From NCBI GenBank assembly GCA_963747315.1, contig CAVVEQ010000006.1:1-64000 (forward strand): a DNA stretch of 64,000 nt. The letters are read 5' to 3'. Positions 23,808-33,206 of this stretch are shown here, in pieces (position 1 is the stretch's first letter; every line of letters starts with the position of its first letter). The notes below the pieces were generated by a model that worked only from the letters and a program-made list of their open reading frames with translations, did no database searches and was not told the DNA's origin. The position numbers and the translations under genes are program-made. This DNA is from CAVVEQ01 sp963747315 (lineage in GTDB: Bacteria; Chloroflexota; Anaerolineae; Anaerolineales; Anaerolineaceae).

Positions 23808-26800
23808 ATGAAGCATGGAAATGCGTTCCCCATGCTGCCCTTCATCATCGCCCTCCCACTGCTGGCAGCGTTTTTGATCGCCACCCCGGTCTTCGCGCAG
23901 GACGAGCTCCCGCCCGAAGCGCCGGTTCCCACAAAAGAAATTCCCATAGTTGAAGAAAACCCAATAACAGAACCAATTCCCACCGAAGTGGCTCCAGTGG
24001 AAACGGTAGAGGAACCAGCCGCCGACCCGGGGCAGGAACCTTTGGTGGATGCGCCGGCTCCTGCTGAGGGAGCGGCGGATGTTTCTATTGTAGAGACACC
24101 CGCGGCAGACCTTGCCCCTGTTCTGGAAGCAGTGGCAGATGCCGGACTGGTCCTGGCAAATGAAACCGGTGTACCGCTTGCCCTTTCTACTGAAGAGACA
24201 GCGCAAACCCTTTCCGCCGGGGACCCGTATTACACCACAGCCGCGGGGAAATATATGTTCGTCCTTTCCCCCGCCACCTGCCCCGGCACCCTACCTGCAG
24301 GTACAGTTTATTGTGAAGTTAGCGCAACTCCCATCCAAGCAGCCATTAATTACATACCCACCAGCGGTCTGCCATCGAACGGCATGATCTATATTGAAGG
24401 AGATGAATACACTGAAAACATTGTCATTAATGGGACATCAACCGCCATCCTGAAAGGTCTCAAAGGACTGATCGGCGAAGTGGTGGATTACGACCCCAAA
24501 GTCAGGCTGACGGGTGACATTGCGATACAAAATATTGACCTGGGCTTCACCATCAAAGGTTTTAATCTTGTCGATGGCAACTTGATAATAGGAAATACAA
24601 AGGGAACAATCACAATCGAGGATTCCATTTTCCATAACCAGGATAGTGGGCCGGGGATCGATATTCAGACACTTGAAGGCGCGGTCATCCTCAACCGGGT
24701 CAAATCGGGTTACAACGCTGAAGGTGGAGCTTTAATTAAATCAAATAGTAATATCACCATCATAAACAGCAGTTTTGATAGGAATGACCCGAATTATGAT
24801 GAGGTCTTCGGCGGATTGAAGTTATCTGCAGGTGGTGCGGTACTGATTGACGGGGTAACCTCAAGCCATAATGCCGGAAATTTCTCGGCACTGGGAATCA
24901 CATCAGCAAGCTCCATCACCATCAAGAACAGCAACTTCAGTCACAACACAAACGGACGCGGAATTGCTTTCGATTATTGGGATGGTAGGCCTTCCCCGAA
25001 TATCACATTATCCAATGTGTATCTCACGGATAACAGGCAGGGCTTGTACCTGCATACCAAGGGAAACATTACCCTGACCGGAATTCACACCGATAGGAAT
25101 TCCGATCGTGGCGCTGACCTGGATACATGCAATGCAGCTGGCACTCTGTGCACTTGGGCAGGAACCGGGGTGATCACAATTAAGGATAGCACCTTCGATG
25201 GCAATGGTTTTGGAACAGCGAGTGATTATGGTCTTCTTGTGACTTCACGCGGGGCGATCACCCTCACCAATGTTTCTGCAAGCGATAACACCCATGCCAC
25301 AGGATATCCAGCGGGAGCCTTGCTATATGCGCATTACTCTCCCCTCATGAACAAAGTTACTGTAACCAACAGCCAATTTAACGACAATGTCTACAATGGA
25401 TTAACGATTTACACAAAAGGTCCGGTTATCCTTACGAAAGTTCAATCAAACAATAACAGCAACGGAGCTGGATTAGAGATCGATAATTGCCGCTGGGACG
25501 GATTGAAATGCGCCGGGACAGGTACGGTGACCATTACCGGGTCTGCTCCAGGTGATAACCAGTTTAATGGAAATCAATACAATGGTATCCGCATTCAATC
25601 CAAAGGTGCAATTTCGTTAAAGTATGTTGATTCTTACCTGATCGCCTTTCAGGATGCCGCCTCTCTGCTTAATAATTTTTCTGGTGCAACAGCCGGTGTT
25701 ACCGTAACAAATTCAACATTTGGAAAGCTTTACAACGCAAATGGTGGTGCAGGCCTGTTCATTTCCACCAATGGCAGCGTCACGCTCAGCGGGATCCTCG
25801 CAGCTTGGAACCAGGGTGGAACTGGCGTGGAAATCACTTCTCAAGGAGCAACCGCGGCTGTCTCGGTGAAAGACTCTGATATTTATCGCAACCAGGGCGA
25901 TGGTTTATCGATCACCTGCAAGGGAACCATCACCATATCTAACGTGGAATCAAGTTTTAATTTACTCACCGGTGCCAGATTGGAAAATGATTCTGGAAGC
26001 GGTAGTGTACTGGTAACAAATTCAGATTTTATGTCTGGTTTTGGTGTGGACCCGGATGGAGGATTGATCATTCAGACAAATGGCATGGTCACCCTGACAA
26101 AATTGGATGCCAAATTTAATGACGGGATCGGTGCATGGATTGATAATACGGGTGGTACTTCAGGTATCAGCGTATCATCTTCATTCTTCACCAACAATGC
26201 CAGTACGGGAATACAGATTACAACCAATGGTACGGTCAATATTAGCACCATTTCCGCGAGCGAAAACAACGGCGCAGGAGCGAAAGGCGCGGTAATTGAT
26301 AATGCAGGGTCTCTCGCAACCAACGTCACGATCACCAACGGCACATTTCAGGATAATTTCACCACAGGGCTTGAGGTCATTTCGAAAGGCAATATCACCC
26401 TTACGAATGTGACCAGTGATTTAAACAATTCATTAGCCGGCTCGAATGGCGCCACCCTCGATAATTCCGCAGGTCTGGGTTACGTCAAGATCACGAACCT
26501 GGCGAGCACGGATACCGACCTGAAGCCAGGATTTGATAGTAATGAAGGTTTGGGGCTGGAGATCTTCACCAACGGCCTGGTGACCCTGACCAACGTGAAC
26601 ATGATGGGGAACGCGGCAGAAGGCGTACGGATTTGGCAGGAGTTGAACAAAGGTGCTACCCTGACCAATTGCCGCCTGGACGGGAACAACATCGCTTCAG
26701 GCACCGCAGCCATCCTGATCGATACCATCGGGCCAGTGGTGATCAATGGAGGATACTCCAATAATAATAATGCTGCAACCGGATTACGGGTGGATAACAG

Positions 26801-28265
26801 TTATGCCCTGGATCCCCTTGCAAAGCCGGTCACAATCAGTAATTTTAAAACAAATAACAACCAGGGGTATGGCATCTACGTCCTCTCCAAAGGAGCGATC
26901 AGCCTGTCGAACGTCGTAGCCCACGATAATACGGTTGGCACGGCCGGGATTTTCCTGGATAACCAGCTCCTGGCTGCAGGCGTTTCCTTGTCCAATGTGA
27001 CCGTGTACAAAAATGTCATTGGTATGGACATACGGACGAACGGCGCATTCTCCCTCAAAACCGCGACTGTCGAGGTGAATACAAGCAACGCAATTCAACT
27101 GAACAACCTGGGGACAGCGCAAGCTAAAGCTGTAACGATGAGTAATCTTCAGATACATTCGAATTCCGGTTATGGCATGGTAATTGACAACAAAGGCGCG
27201 GTCAATTTGACCAATGTAAATTTCAGCTCTAGTCTTACCAGCTTTGGCTTGCAGATCGATAACCGGGATTGCACCACCGCCACCCCCTGTCCAGTTAGCA
27301 TACTAACCTCCGGCAGCGGGATCAACGAATTCAGTAATAACGAATTGTTTGGACTGACCATTTTCACCTATGGAACAGTGATACTAAATAAGGTAAACGC
27401 AGTTAGTAACGATTTGGGTAGCGGTGTATCTGTGGATAGCCGGGATGCTTTCGTCCCCGCGAATATCACCATTTCAGGAGGAAAGTTCAGCGAGAATAAA
27501 ACCTACGGATTGTACATTTTCAACAGGGGAGCGGTCAGCATCACTGGCATCGAAGTGAATGACAATGGAGAGATCTTCAGTGATTACGGGGCATTCGTGC
27601 GCAATGATTTTGATAGTAGCGGCACGAAGGGCGTGGCGGTGACAAAAAGCACCTTTGATCGGAATACACTTGGTCTGTATATCCAATCCCGCGGTGCGGT
27701 GGTTCTCAATACCATTCAAGCATCTGAAAACAATCTTGATTATGGGGTATTCGTGGATAACCGTGATGCCAATCTTAAAAAACCCGTCACCATCCTTGCC
27801 TCCTACGGCACGAACAATTTCAACGCCAATAACCAATCAAACCTGGTGATAAATTCCTATGGGATTGTCAGCCTTACCAAGGTAAATGCTGATCAGAGCA
27901 TGAATGGAAATGGAATTGAAATCTTCAATTCATACGGTGGTAATCCGGTCAGTTTAAACAGCGTTTCCACCCGCTACAACGCCCAGGATGGCATACACAT
28001 TGACACTTACGCGAATGTCACCCTAACGAGCGTGACCAGCATGTTCAACGGTCAGGGTACCGGATCATTTGCCGGGATTTATATAATCACAAATGAACAC
28101 CCGACCGCAAAAGTCACATTCACAAACGGTTTGGTTTCTGGCAATCTTGACCATGGGATCAGGTTGGATCTTGGACCTTCAAAGCTCTACACTTTGACCG
28201 GTGTTTTCTTCTTCGGTAACAACTTTGATGGTTTGGGGTCAGAGGTAAATCTGCTCATCGAATAA
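23808..28265 (+). CDS. Giant secreted parallel beta-helix repeat protein, copy 1
   Basis: A 1,485-residue exported protein. Residues 1-30 are a signal peptide (LPFIIALPLLAAFLIATPVFAQ), then a Pro/Glu/Val-rich low-complexity linker (about 31-130). A cap region follows (GDPYYTTAAGKYMF, ATPIQAAINYIPTSGLPSNG). The rest is a right-handed parallel beta-helix made of alternating coils: one like VTITNSxFxxN, one like GLxIxTKGxITLTNVxAxxN, repeated for about 1,200 residues, and a short C-terminal cap with KLYTLTGVFFFGN. No LPXTG, transmembrane anchor, dockerin or cohesin is visible. Such folds occur in pectate-lyase-like enzymes and adhesins, but I see no lyase catalytic motif, so a surface or matrix adhesin is likelier. 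The initiator is ATG 23808 after GAGGAGGAG. Confidence 0.85.
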   Translation: MKHGNAFPMLPFIIALPLLAAFLIATPVFAQDELPPEAPVPTKEIPIVEENPITEPIPTEVAPVETVEEPAADPGQEPLVDAPAPAEGAADVSIVETPAADLAPVLEAVADAGLVLANETGVPLALSTEETAQTLSAGDPYYTTAAGKYMFVLSPATCPGTLPAGTVYCEVSATPIQAAINYIPTSGLPSNGMIYIEGDEYTENIVINGTSTAILKGLKGLIGEVVDYDPKVRLTGDIAIQNIDLGFTIKGFNLVDGNLIIGNTKGTITIEDSIFHNQDSGPGIDIQTLEGAVILNRVKSGYNAEGGALIKSNSNITIINSSFDRNDPNYDEVFGGLKLSAGGAVLIDGVTSSHNAGNFSALGITSASSITIKNSNFSHNTNGRGIAFDYWDGRPSPNITLSNVYLTDNRQGLYLHTKGNITLTGIHTDRNSDRGADLDTCNAAGTLCTWAGTGVITIKDSTFDGNGFGTASDYGLLVTSRGAITLTNVSASDNTHATGYPAGALLYAHYSPLMNKVTVTNSQFNDNVYNGLTIYTKGPVILTKVQSNNNSNGAGLEIDNCRWDGLKCAGTGTVTITGSAPGDNQFNGNQYNGIRIQSKGAISLKYVDSYLIAFQDAASLLNNFSGATAGVTVTNSTFGKLYNANGGAGLFISTNGSVTLSGILAAWNQGGTGVEITSQGATAAVSVKDSDIYRNQGDGLSITCKGTITISNVESSFNLLTGARLENDSGSGSVLVTNSDFMSGFGVDPDGGLIIQTNGMVTLTKLDAKFNDGIGAWIDNTGGTSGISVSSSFFTNNASTGIQITTNGTVNISTISASENNGAGAKGAVIDNAGSLATNVTITNGTFQDNFTTGLEVISKGNITLTNVTSDLNNSLAGSNGATLDNSAGLGYVKITNLASTDTDLKPGFDSNEGLGLEIFTNGLVTLTNVNMMGNAAEGVRIWQELNKGATLTNCRLDGNNIASGTAAILIDTIGPVVINGGYSNNNNAATGLRVDNSYALDPLAKPVTISNFKTNNNQGYGIYVLSKGAISLSNVVAHDNTVGTAGIFLDNQLLAAGVSLSNVTVYKNVIGMDIRTNGAFSLKTATVEVNTSNAIQLNNLGTAQAKAVTMSNLQIHSNSGYGMVIDNKGAVNLTNVNFSSSLTSFGLQIDNRDCTTATPCPVSILTSGSGINEFSNNELFGLTIFTYGTVILNKVNAVSNDLGSGVSVDSRDAFVPANITISGGKFSENKTYGLYIFNRGAVSITGIEVNDNGEIFSDYGAFVRNDFDSSGTKGVAVTKSTFDRNTLGLYIQSRGAVVLNTIQASENNLDYGVFVDNRDANLKKPVTILASYGTNNFNANNQSNLVINSYGIVSLTKVNADQSMNGNGIEIFNSYGGNPVSLNSVSTRYNAQDGIHIDTYANVTLTSVTSMFNGQGTGSFAGIYIITNEHPTAKVTFTNGLVSGNLDHGIRLDLGPSKLYTLTGVFFFGNNFDGLGSEVNLLIE

Positions 28266-28298
28266 CTATTTGGAAATAATATATATAAAATCGCAATC

Positions 28299-28329
28299 AC
28301 CAGGCGCCTTCCCGGCGCCTGGTCTTTTT
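28299..28329 (+). terminator. Terminator of beta-helix gene 1
   Basis: ACCAGGCGCC (28299-28308) pairs perfectly with GGCGCCTGGT (28314-28323), followed by CTTTTTCC. The stem is identical to the terminator after the second copy. Confidence 0.9.
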
Positions 28330-28393
28330 CCTTATCCATTCCCGGAGAATCACTCAAACTCTTTTACTCGTCTGGTCAGTATTTCCGACCTTT

Positions 28394-28495
28394 CAGTTAT
28401 CCTACGATATCCATCTCCTACTTGATTATTCCATTTCCCGACCTATAATGGATGTGTCAATACTTGTCTGGACTTTTCCCCATGGAAGGGGGGTG
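28394..28495 (+). promoter_or_regulatory. Promoter and conserved leader of the second beta-helix gene
   Basis: CAGTTATCCTACG (28394-28406), -35 TTGATT (28422-28427), a 16-base spacer, -10 TATAAT (28444-28449) within CTATAATGGATGT, then TTGTCTG and a CCCC...GGGGGGTGGTG element. Order and spacing mirror the first copy within one or two bases. The gene therefore has its own promoter although it directly follows its paralogue. Confidence 0.7.
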
Positions 28496-28564
28496 GTGAG
28501 TCATTCTTCTGTAAGTTTCCATAAATACCAAAATCGATCATAGCCTTTTTTAAGGAGGAGTATT

Positions 28565-31500
28565 ATGAAGCAACGTATTGCGTTCCCGTTGCTGCCCTTC
28601 ATCATCGCCCTCCCACTGCTGGCAGCCTTTATGATCACCGCCCCGGTATTCGCGCAGGACGAGCTCCCGCCCGAAGCGCCAGTCCCCACCGAAAAAGCTC
28701 CCCTGGTTGATCAAAATCCAGTTTCAGAACCACTACCCACCGAGGTGATCCCAACGGAGGAGGTGCCAGCAATTGATCCTACCCCGGTGGATCAAGCCGT
28801 TGAAGAAGCCCCGGTGTTGGAAGAATCGGTGGTAGAACCTCCATCTGAAAACCAGCCGGAGCTTGCCCCCGCGCTGGAAGCCGCTGCGGATTCTGGGATT
28901 GTGCTCGTCGATGAAACCGGGAGTGCGCTCGAACTTTCTACGGATGAAGCAATGCAAACTATTTCATCCGGAGACCCATATTACACAACCGCCGCTGGTA
29001 AATTCATGTTCCTCCGGATCGGTCCCTGCCCAGTTCCACTCCCGGTGGGTACGGTGTACTGCACCGTGAACGCGGCACCAATCCAGGCCGCGATCGATTA
29101 CATCCCGACCAGCGGTCTTCCCAGTAATGGGTTGATCTATGTTGAGGCAGATACATACCCCGATAGCCCCACGGTGGATGCCGCAAGCTACCCGATCCTC
29201 TCAGGATTAAAAGGTCTTATTGGCAATGTCGTTGATGGAACCCCTGCGGTTCATACCGGGAGAATCTTTGTGACAGGGGTTACCAAAGGTTTTACCATCA
29301 CAGGTTTTGATATAAGCTCCGCAGCGAGCAGTGCGTCAATCGCGATTTACAACAGCCAGGGTCCAATCAAGATTGAAGATGTAGTTGTTGTGGATTCAAA
29401 TGTTATTGGTCATGGTATTGAGATCATCAATGTCAACGGGTTGGTCACCATCAACCGCGCAAAGGTGAATGGCAACCCCGGCGGTGGTGCTTTGATCGAT
29501 AACACTCTGGGTGTAGGTACCGCAGGTGTGACCATCACCAACAGCAGTTTTGATAATAATGGAAGCAACGTAACAGACCACGTCAGCGGGTTGACCATCG
29601 CTTCCAAAGGAGCGGTGAGCATCGACGGCATCACCGCCAGTAATCTCACCGGGGGAGAATCAGCTGTATTTATCCGCCAGAGTGGTGCCCTCACCGTCAA
29701 GAATAGCGTATTCAACAATAACGATGGGCTAGGACTGACCAATGACTGGTCTGTTTCCACGATTGTGCCCACCGGTGCCATCATCATTTCAAATGTTTAC
29801 GCCACAGACCATAACAATTCCGCGGATGGATTACGATTGTACACTAAGGGTAATATCACCCTCACCGGGGTGCACGCGGATAAAAATGACGGCCGGGGTG
29901 CTTTCCTGGATACTTGCGGATACAGTGGCGGGATTTGCACCTGGTCCGGCACCGGTGTGGTCACCATAAAGGACAGCACTTTCGAGAGAAATAACACCGA
30001 CAACTTCACTCTTTTTGTAATCGCGCGGGGGCCAATCTCCCTGTCCAACGTATCTGCCAGCCTGAATGCAGATATTAGTCTCTCACCAAGCGGTGCGTAC
30101 CTGGATAATGGGTATTCCCAGCTGACTGTTCCCGTGACGATCACCTCCAGTAATTTCAATCAAAACGACCAGGATGGAGTGAGGATTTATACAAAAGGCA
30201 CGGTCACTTTATCCAAGGTCCAGGCGAACAGCAACTCCGAAGGGTACGGAGTTTATATCGATAACTGCCTATATGATGGCGGTCTTGCGAAGTGCCTGGG
30301 AACAGGCGCGGTTACGATCACCGGCACTGCAGCCGGTGATAACCAGTTTAACAGCAACCGCTTAAATAACCTGGAAATCGATACCAAAGGCGCTATCACG
30401 ATCAAGTATACCTATGCGAATCAAAGCCTGGCTGGTTCCGGTGCTGATCTGAATAATTTCCACACAGGAGCCACGGCAGGCGTGACCATCAGCGATTCAA
30501 GATTTGGAGATGATTCAAGCGGAAATGCTGTCTCGGGTTTGATCGTAAATACCAATGGAAGCGTTTCCCTGACCCGGGTGGATGCAATCTATAACTACAG
30601 TAGCGACGGCGCGAGGATCTTGTTGCATGGCACATCCGGCACAATAACAGTCAATGGGGGTTACTATAGTTACAATGACCTGTCAGGATTGAACATCACC
30701 GGGAAAGGCAATATTACGATTACCGGCATTATCACCTATCACAACTCCATTGGCGCTGACATCAACAACACATCGGGGACCGGGGGGGTGACAATATCAA
30801 AATCATCCTTCGATGGAAACGTCGGAACTTTAACATTAGACGCTGGATTGATCGTCGACACAAATGGATCAATCAACCTCTCGGATGTGAGTGCAAGCTT
30901 GAACAATAATGATGGCGCACGAATGGATAATTCCCTCGGAACCGCGGGTATAACCCTCAAAAATGTAAAATTTAATAATAATCATTCCGGATCAGGTTTG
31001 GCCATCAATTCTAAGGGAGCTGTTACCGCCACAACAATAGAAGCCAGTAATAATTGGGATGGCCTTGGGGCTTCTGTGTACAATGCCTTTTCCTTACCCG
31101 CGAATGTGAGTATCATCAACGGCACTTTCTTCAATAACGATGATACCGGGCTTTCCATCTATTCCAAGGGAAACATCACCCTGTCAAACACGGCAAGTTG
31201 GAGCAATGATTTCAACGCGGGTGCCATGGGAGCATTCATAAGCAACGTAGCAGGCACCGGGTTCGTTAAAATCACGAATTTACCCAGCGTCGGGTCAGCT
31301 TACCTGAAGGGTTTTGACCAGAACAGCGGTCATGGAATAATGATCAGCACCAATGGAACCGTAACCCTGACAAATGTGAATGCCATCAGCAACGATCTCA
31401 ACGGGGTGGAAATTCCCCTCCATGCCAATAAAGGTGTGACGCTCACCAATTGCCGCTTAAACGACAACGATGGGGCTGGTGCATCAATTCGAAGCCTGGG

Positions 31501-33031
31501 TCCCATCGTGGTGACCAGCACTGACTTTACGAATAATGGCATCGCTGCTCATTTCGATAATACCTATTCGGGTATCGCCTCGCCTAAACCAATTACCATG
31601 AGCAATTCCATGGCTATGGATAATGCCAACGGAGGGTTCGAGATCGATTCTTACGGCGCGGTCAGCCTGACCAGCATCACAGTCATGGATAATGATGACC
31701 TATTCGGTATTGGAATTAATATCAGTAATTACCAGGGCACTGCTGGCGTCACGCTGAACAAGGTGTATTCCTATTACAGTGGGGATGCAGGCATCCACAT
31801 TGAAACCAATGGCGCATTAGTGTACAAAGTTGGTGAAGTTAAATACAATCATGGTAATGGGATCGAGCTCTACTCCGTACCAGGAGTCAGACCTAAAGCT
31901 GTGGTTCTCTCGGACCTATACATTTATAATAACGATGGATATGGCGCTGAAGTATTCAACCAGGGTCCCATAACCCTCACAAACGTTAGCTCGTCCAGCA
32001 ACACTGCGGGAAATGGGCTGTTCCTGGATAACACCCTCTGCGGGACTACCACCCCCTGCCTTGTAAACATTCTGAAGACAGGAAATAACATAAACGATTT
32101 TTCAGGCAACATTGGCGGTTACGGCTTGCGGATAAACACCTTTGGCGCTGTTGTGGTGAACAATATTGCTGCCAACATAAATTCACAGTACGGTGCATTG
32201 ATTACCAATAATTCAGCAGATCCATTAAAACCTGCCAACGTCACAATTACTAGCGGCGCCTTCAGCGAAAATAAAAACGGTAATGGATTAAGAATTTTTA
32301 GTCGTGGGATCATCTCATTGAACGGGATTGAAGCCTCTAATAATTTGAACGGATATCAAGGCGCATACCTGGACAACATAAATGATATGAGTGGATCAAA
32401 GGGCATCAATGTTACGAAAAGCAAATTCTTTGGTAATACCCTTGAAGGCTTATATCTACGGACACGTGGTATAGTGATCCTTAATACTGTGGAGGCCAGT
32501 GAGAATGATGCCGCCGGGGTGGATATCAATAACGATTACGGACTCGGTAAACCGGTAACCGTCCTTGCCTCATATGGTGCAAATAAATTCATCCAAAACT
32601 TCAATGACAACATCGTTATTGTAAGCAATGGCTCGGTTGCTTTGACCAGCGTGACTGGCAACCAGTCCATCGCCAATGATGGCATCGATATCGATAACGA
32701 CAGCGGAATAGGTACCATCACCCTTACGAACGTAACCGCTAATCTCAACTCGCATAACGGGTTTAATCTGTGGACAAATGGAAATGTAACGATCAAAGGA
32801 ATCACCGCCATGTTCAATACGAACACAGGAAATTATGCCGGTCTCTACATTAACACAAAAGATACAACTACTGCGAAAGTAACGATCACGACAGGATTAA
32901 TTTCCAGCAATACCGACCATGGGATCTTGTTGAATATTGCCCCTAATAAGTTGTATACCCTGAGCGGAGTGTTCTATTTTGGGAATGATTCCGATAACGA
33001 TGGAATTGGATACAACTTAAGTGTTTATTAG
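28565..33031 (+). CDS. Giant secreted parallel beta-helix repeat protein, copy 2
   Basis: A 1,488-residue paralogue of the preceding gene with the same plan: signal peptide (LPFIIALPLLAAFMITAPVFAQ), acidic Pro-rich linker to about residue 130, the cap (GDPYYTTAAGKFMF, APIQAAIDYIPTSGLPSNG), then beta-helix coils to the end and the C-terminal cap KLYTLSGVFYFGN. Some coils carry inserted disulfide-capable loops (TCGYSGGICTW and NCLYDGGLAKC) that have counterparts in copy 1 at the same position. The bodies differ widely at the residue level, while the coil order is preserved, so the pair arose by duplication of the whole gene. The start ATG 28565 follows AAGGAGGAG. Function inferred only as secreted or surface adhesive protein. 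Confidence 0.85.
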   Translation: MKQRIAFPLLPFIIALPLLAAFMITAPVFAQDELPPEAPVPTEKAPLVDQNPVSEPLPTEVIPTEEVPAIDPTPVDQAVEEAPVLEESVVEPPSENQPELAPALEAAADSGIVLVDETGSALELSTDEAMQTISSGDPYYTTAAGKFMFLRIGPCPVPLPVGTVYCTVNAAPIQAAIDYIPTSGLPSNGLIYVEADTYPDSPTVDAASYPILSGLKGLIGNVVDGTPAVHTGRIFVTGVTKGFTITGFDISSAASSASIAIYNSQGPIKIEDVVVVDSNVIGHGIEIINVNGLVTINRAKVNGNPGGGALIDNTLGVGTAGVTITNSSFDNNGSNVTDHVSGLTIASKGAVSIDGITASNLTGGESAVFIRQSGALTVKNSVFNNNDGLGLTNDWSVSTIVPTGAIIISNVYATDHNNSADGLRLYTKGNITLTGVHADKNDGRGAFLDTCGYSGGICTWSGTGVVTIKDSTFERNNTDNFTLFVIARGPISLSNVSASLNADISLSPSGAYLDNGYSQLTVPVTITSSNFNQNDQDGVRIYTKGTVTLSKVQANSNSEGYGVYIDNCLYDGGLAKCLGTGAVTITGTAAGDNQFNSNRLNNLEIDTKGAITIKYTYANQSLAGSGADLNNFHTGATAGVTISDSRFGDDSSGNAVSGLIVNTNGSVSLTRVDAIYNYSSDGARILLHGTSGTITVNGGYYSYNDLSGLNITGKGNITITGIITYHNSIGADINNTSGTGGVTISKSSFDGNVGTLTLDAGLIVDTNGSINLSDVSASLNNNDGARMDNSLGTAGITLKNVKFNNNHSGSGLAINSKGAVTATTIEASNNWDGLGASVYNAFSLPANVSIINGTFFNNDDTGLSIYSKGNITLSNTASWSNDFNAGAMGAFISNVAGTGFVKITNLPSVGSAYLKGFDQNSGHGIMISTNGTVTLTNVNAISNDLNGVEIPLHANKGVTLTNCRLNDNDGAGASIRSLGPIVVTSTDFTNNGIAAHFDNTYSGIASPKPITMSNSMAMDNANGGFEIDSYGAVSLTSITVMDNDDLFGIGINISNYQGTAGVTLNKVYSYYSGDAGIHIETNGALVYKVGEVKYNHGNGIELYSVPGVRPKAVVLSDLYIYNNDGYGAEVFNQGPITLTNVSSSSNTAGNGLFLDNTLCGTTTPCLVNILKTGNNINDFSGNIGGYGLRINTFGAVVVNNIAANINSQYGALITNNSADPLKPANVTITSGAFSENKNGNGLRIFSRGIISLNGIEASNNLNGYQGAYLDNINDMSGSKGINVTKSKFFGNTLEGLYLRTRGIVILNTVEASENDAAGVDINNDYGLGKPVTVLASYGANKFIQNFNDNIVIVSNGSVALTSVTGNQSIANDGIDIDNDSGIGTITLTNVTANLNSHNGFNLWTNGNVTIKGITAMFNTNTGNYAGLYINTKDTTTAKVTITTGLISSNTDHGILLNIAPNKLYTLSGVFYFGNDSDNDGIGYNLSVY

Positions 33032-33066
33032 AATCCGGTGGAATTTATTCAAGCGTTTTCAAAGTT

Positions 33067-33097
33067 ACCAGGCGCCTCCCCGGCGCCTGGTCTTTTT
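33067..33097 (+). terminator. Terminator of beta-helix gene 2
   Basis: ACCAGGCGCC (33067-33076) pairs with GGCGCCTGGT (33082-33091), then CTTTTT. Both arms are identical to those after copy 1; only the loop differs. Confidence 0.9.
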
Positions 33098-33206
33098 CCC
33101 TTAATTGACTTGCCTTCTCTCCTATGATATTATCTGCTCATCATTATTCATTTTTTTCCCGTACTTTAACAACCCGTCATTCATTTTTTTATTGGAGGAA
33201 TTATTC

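Noticed and set aside
23808..33031. CRISPR-like or VNTR repeats
   Set aside because: The periodicity is in the protein coils (about 45-50 residues) and not exact at DNA level; no direct repeats with spacers.
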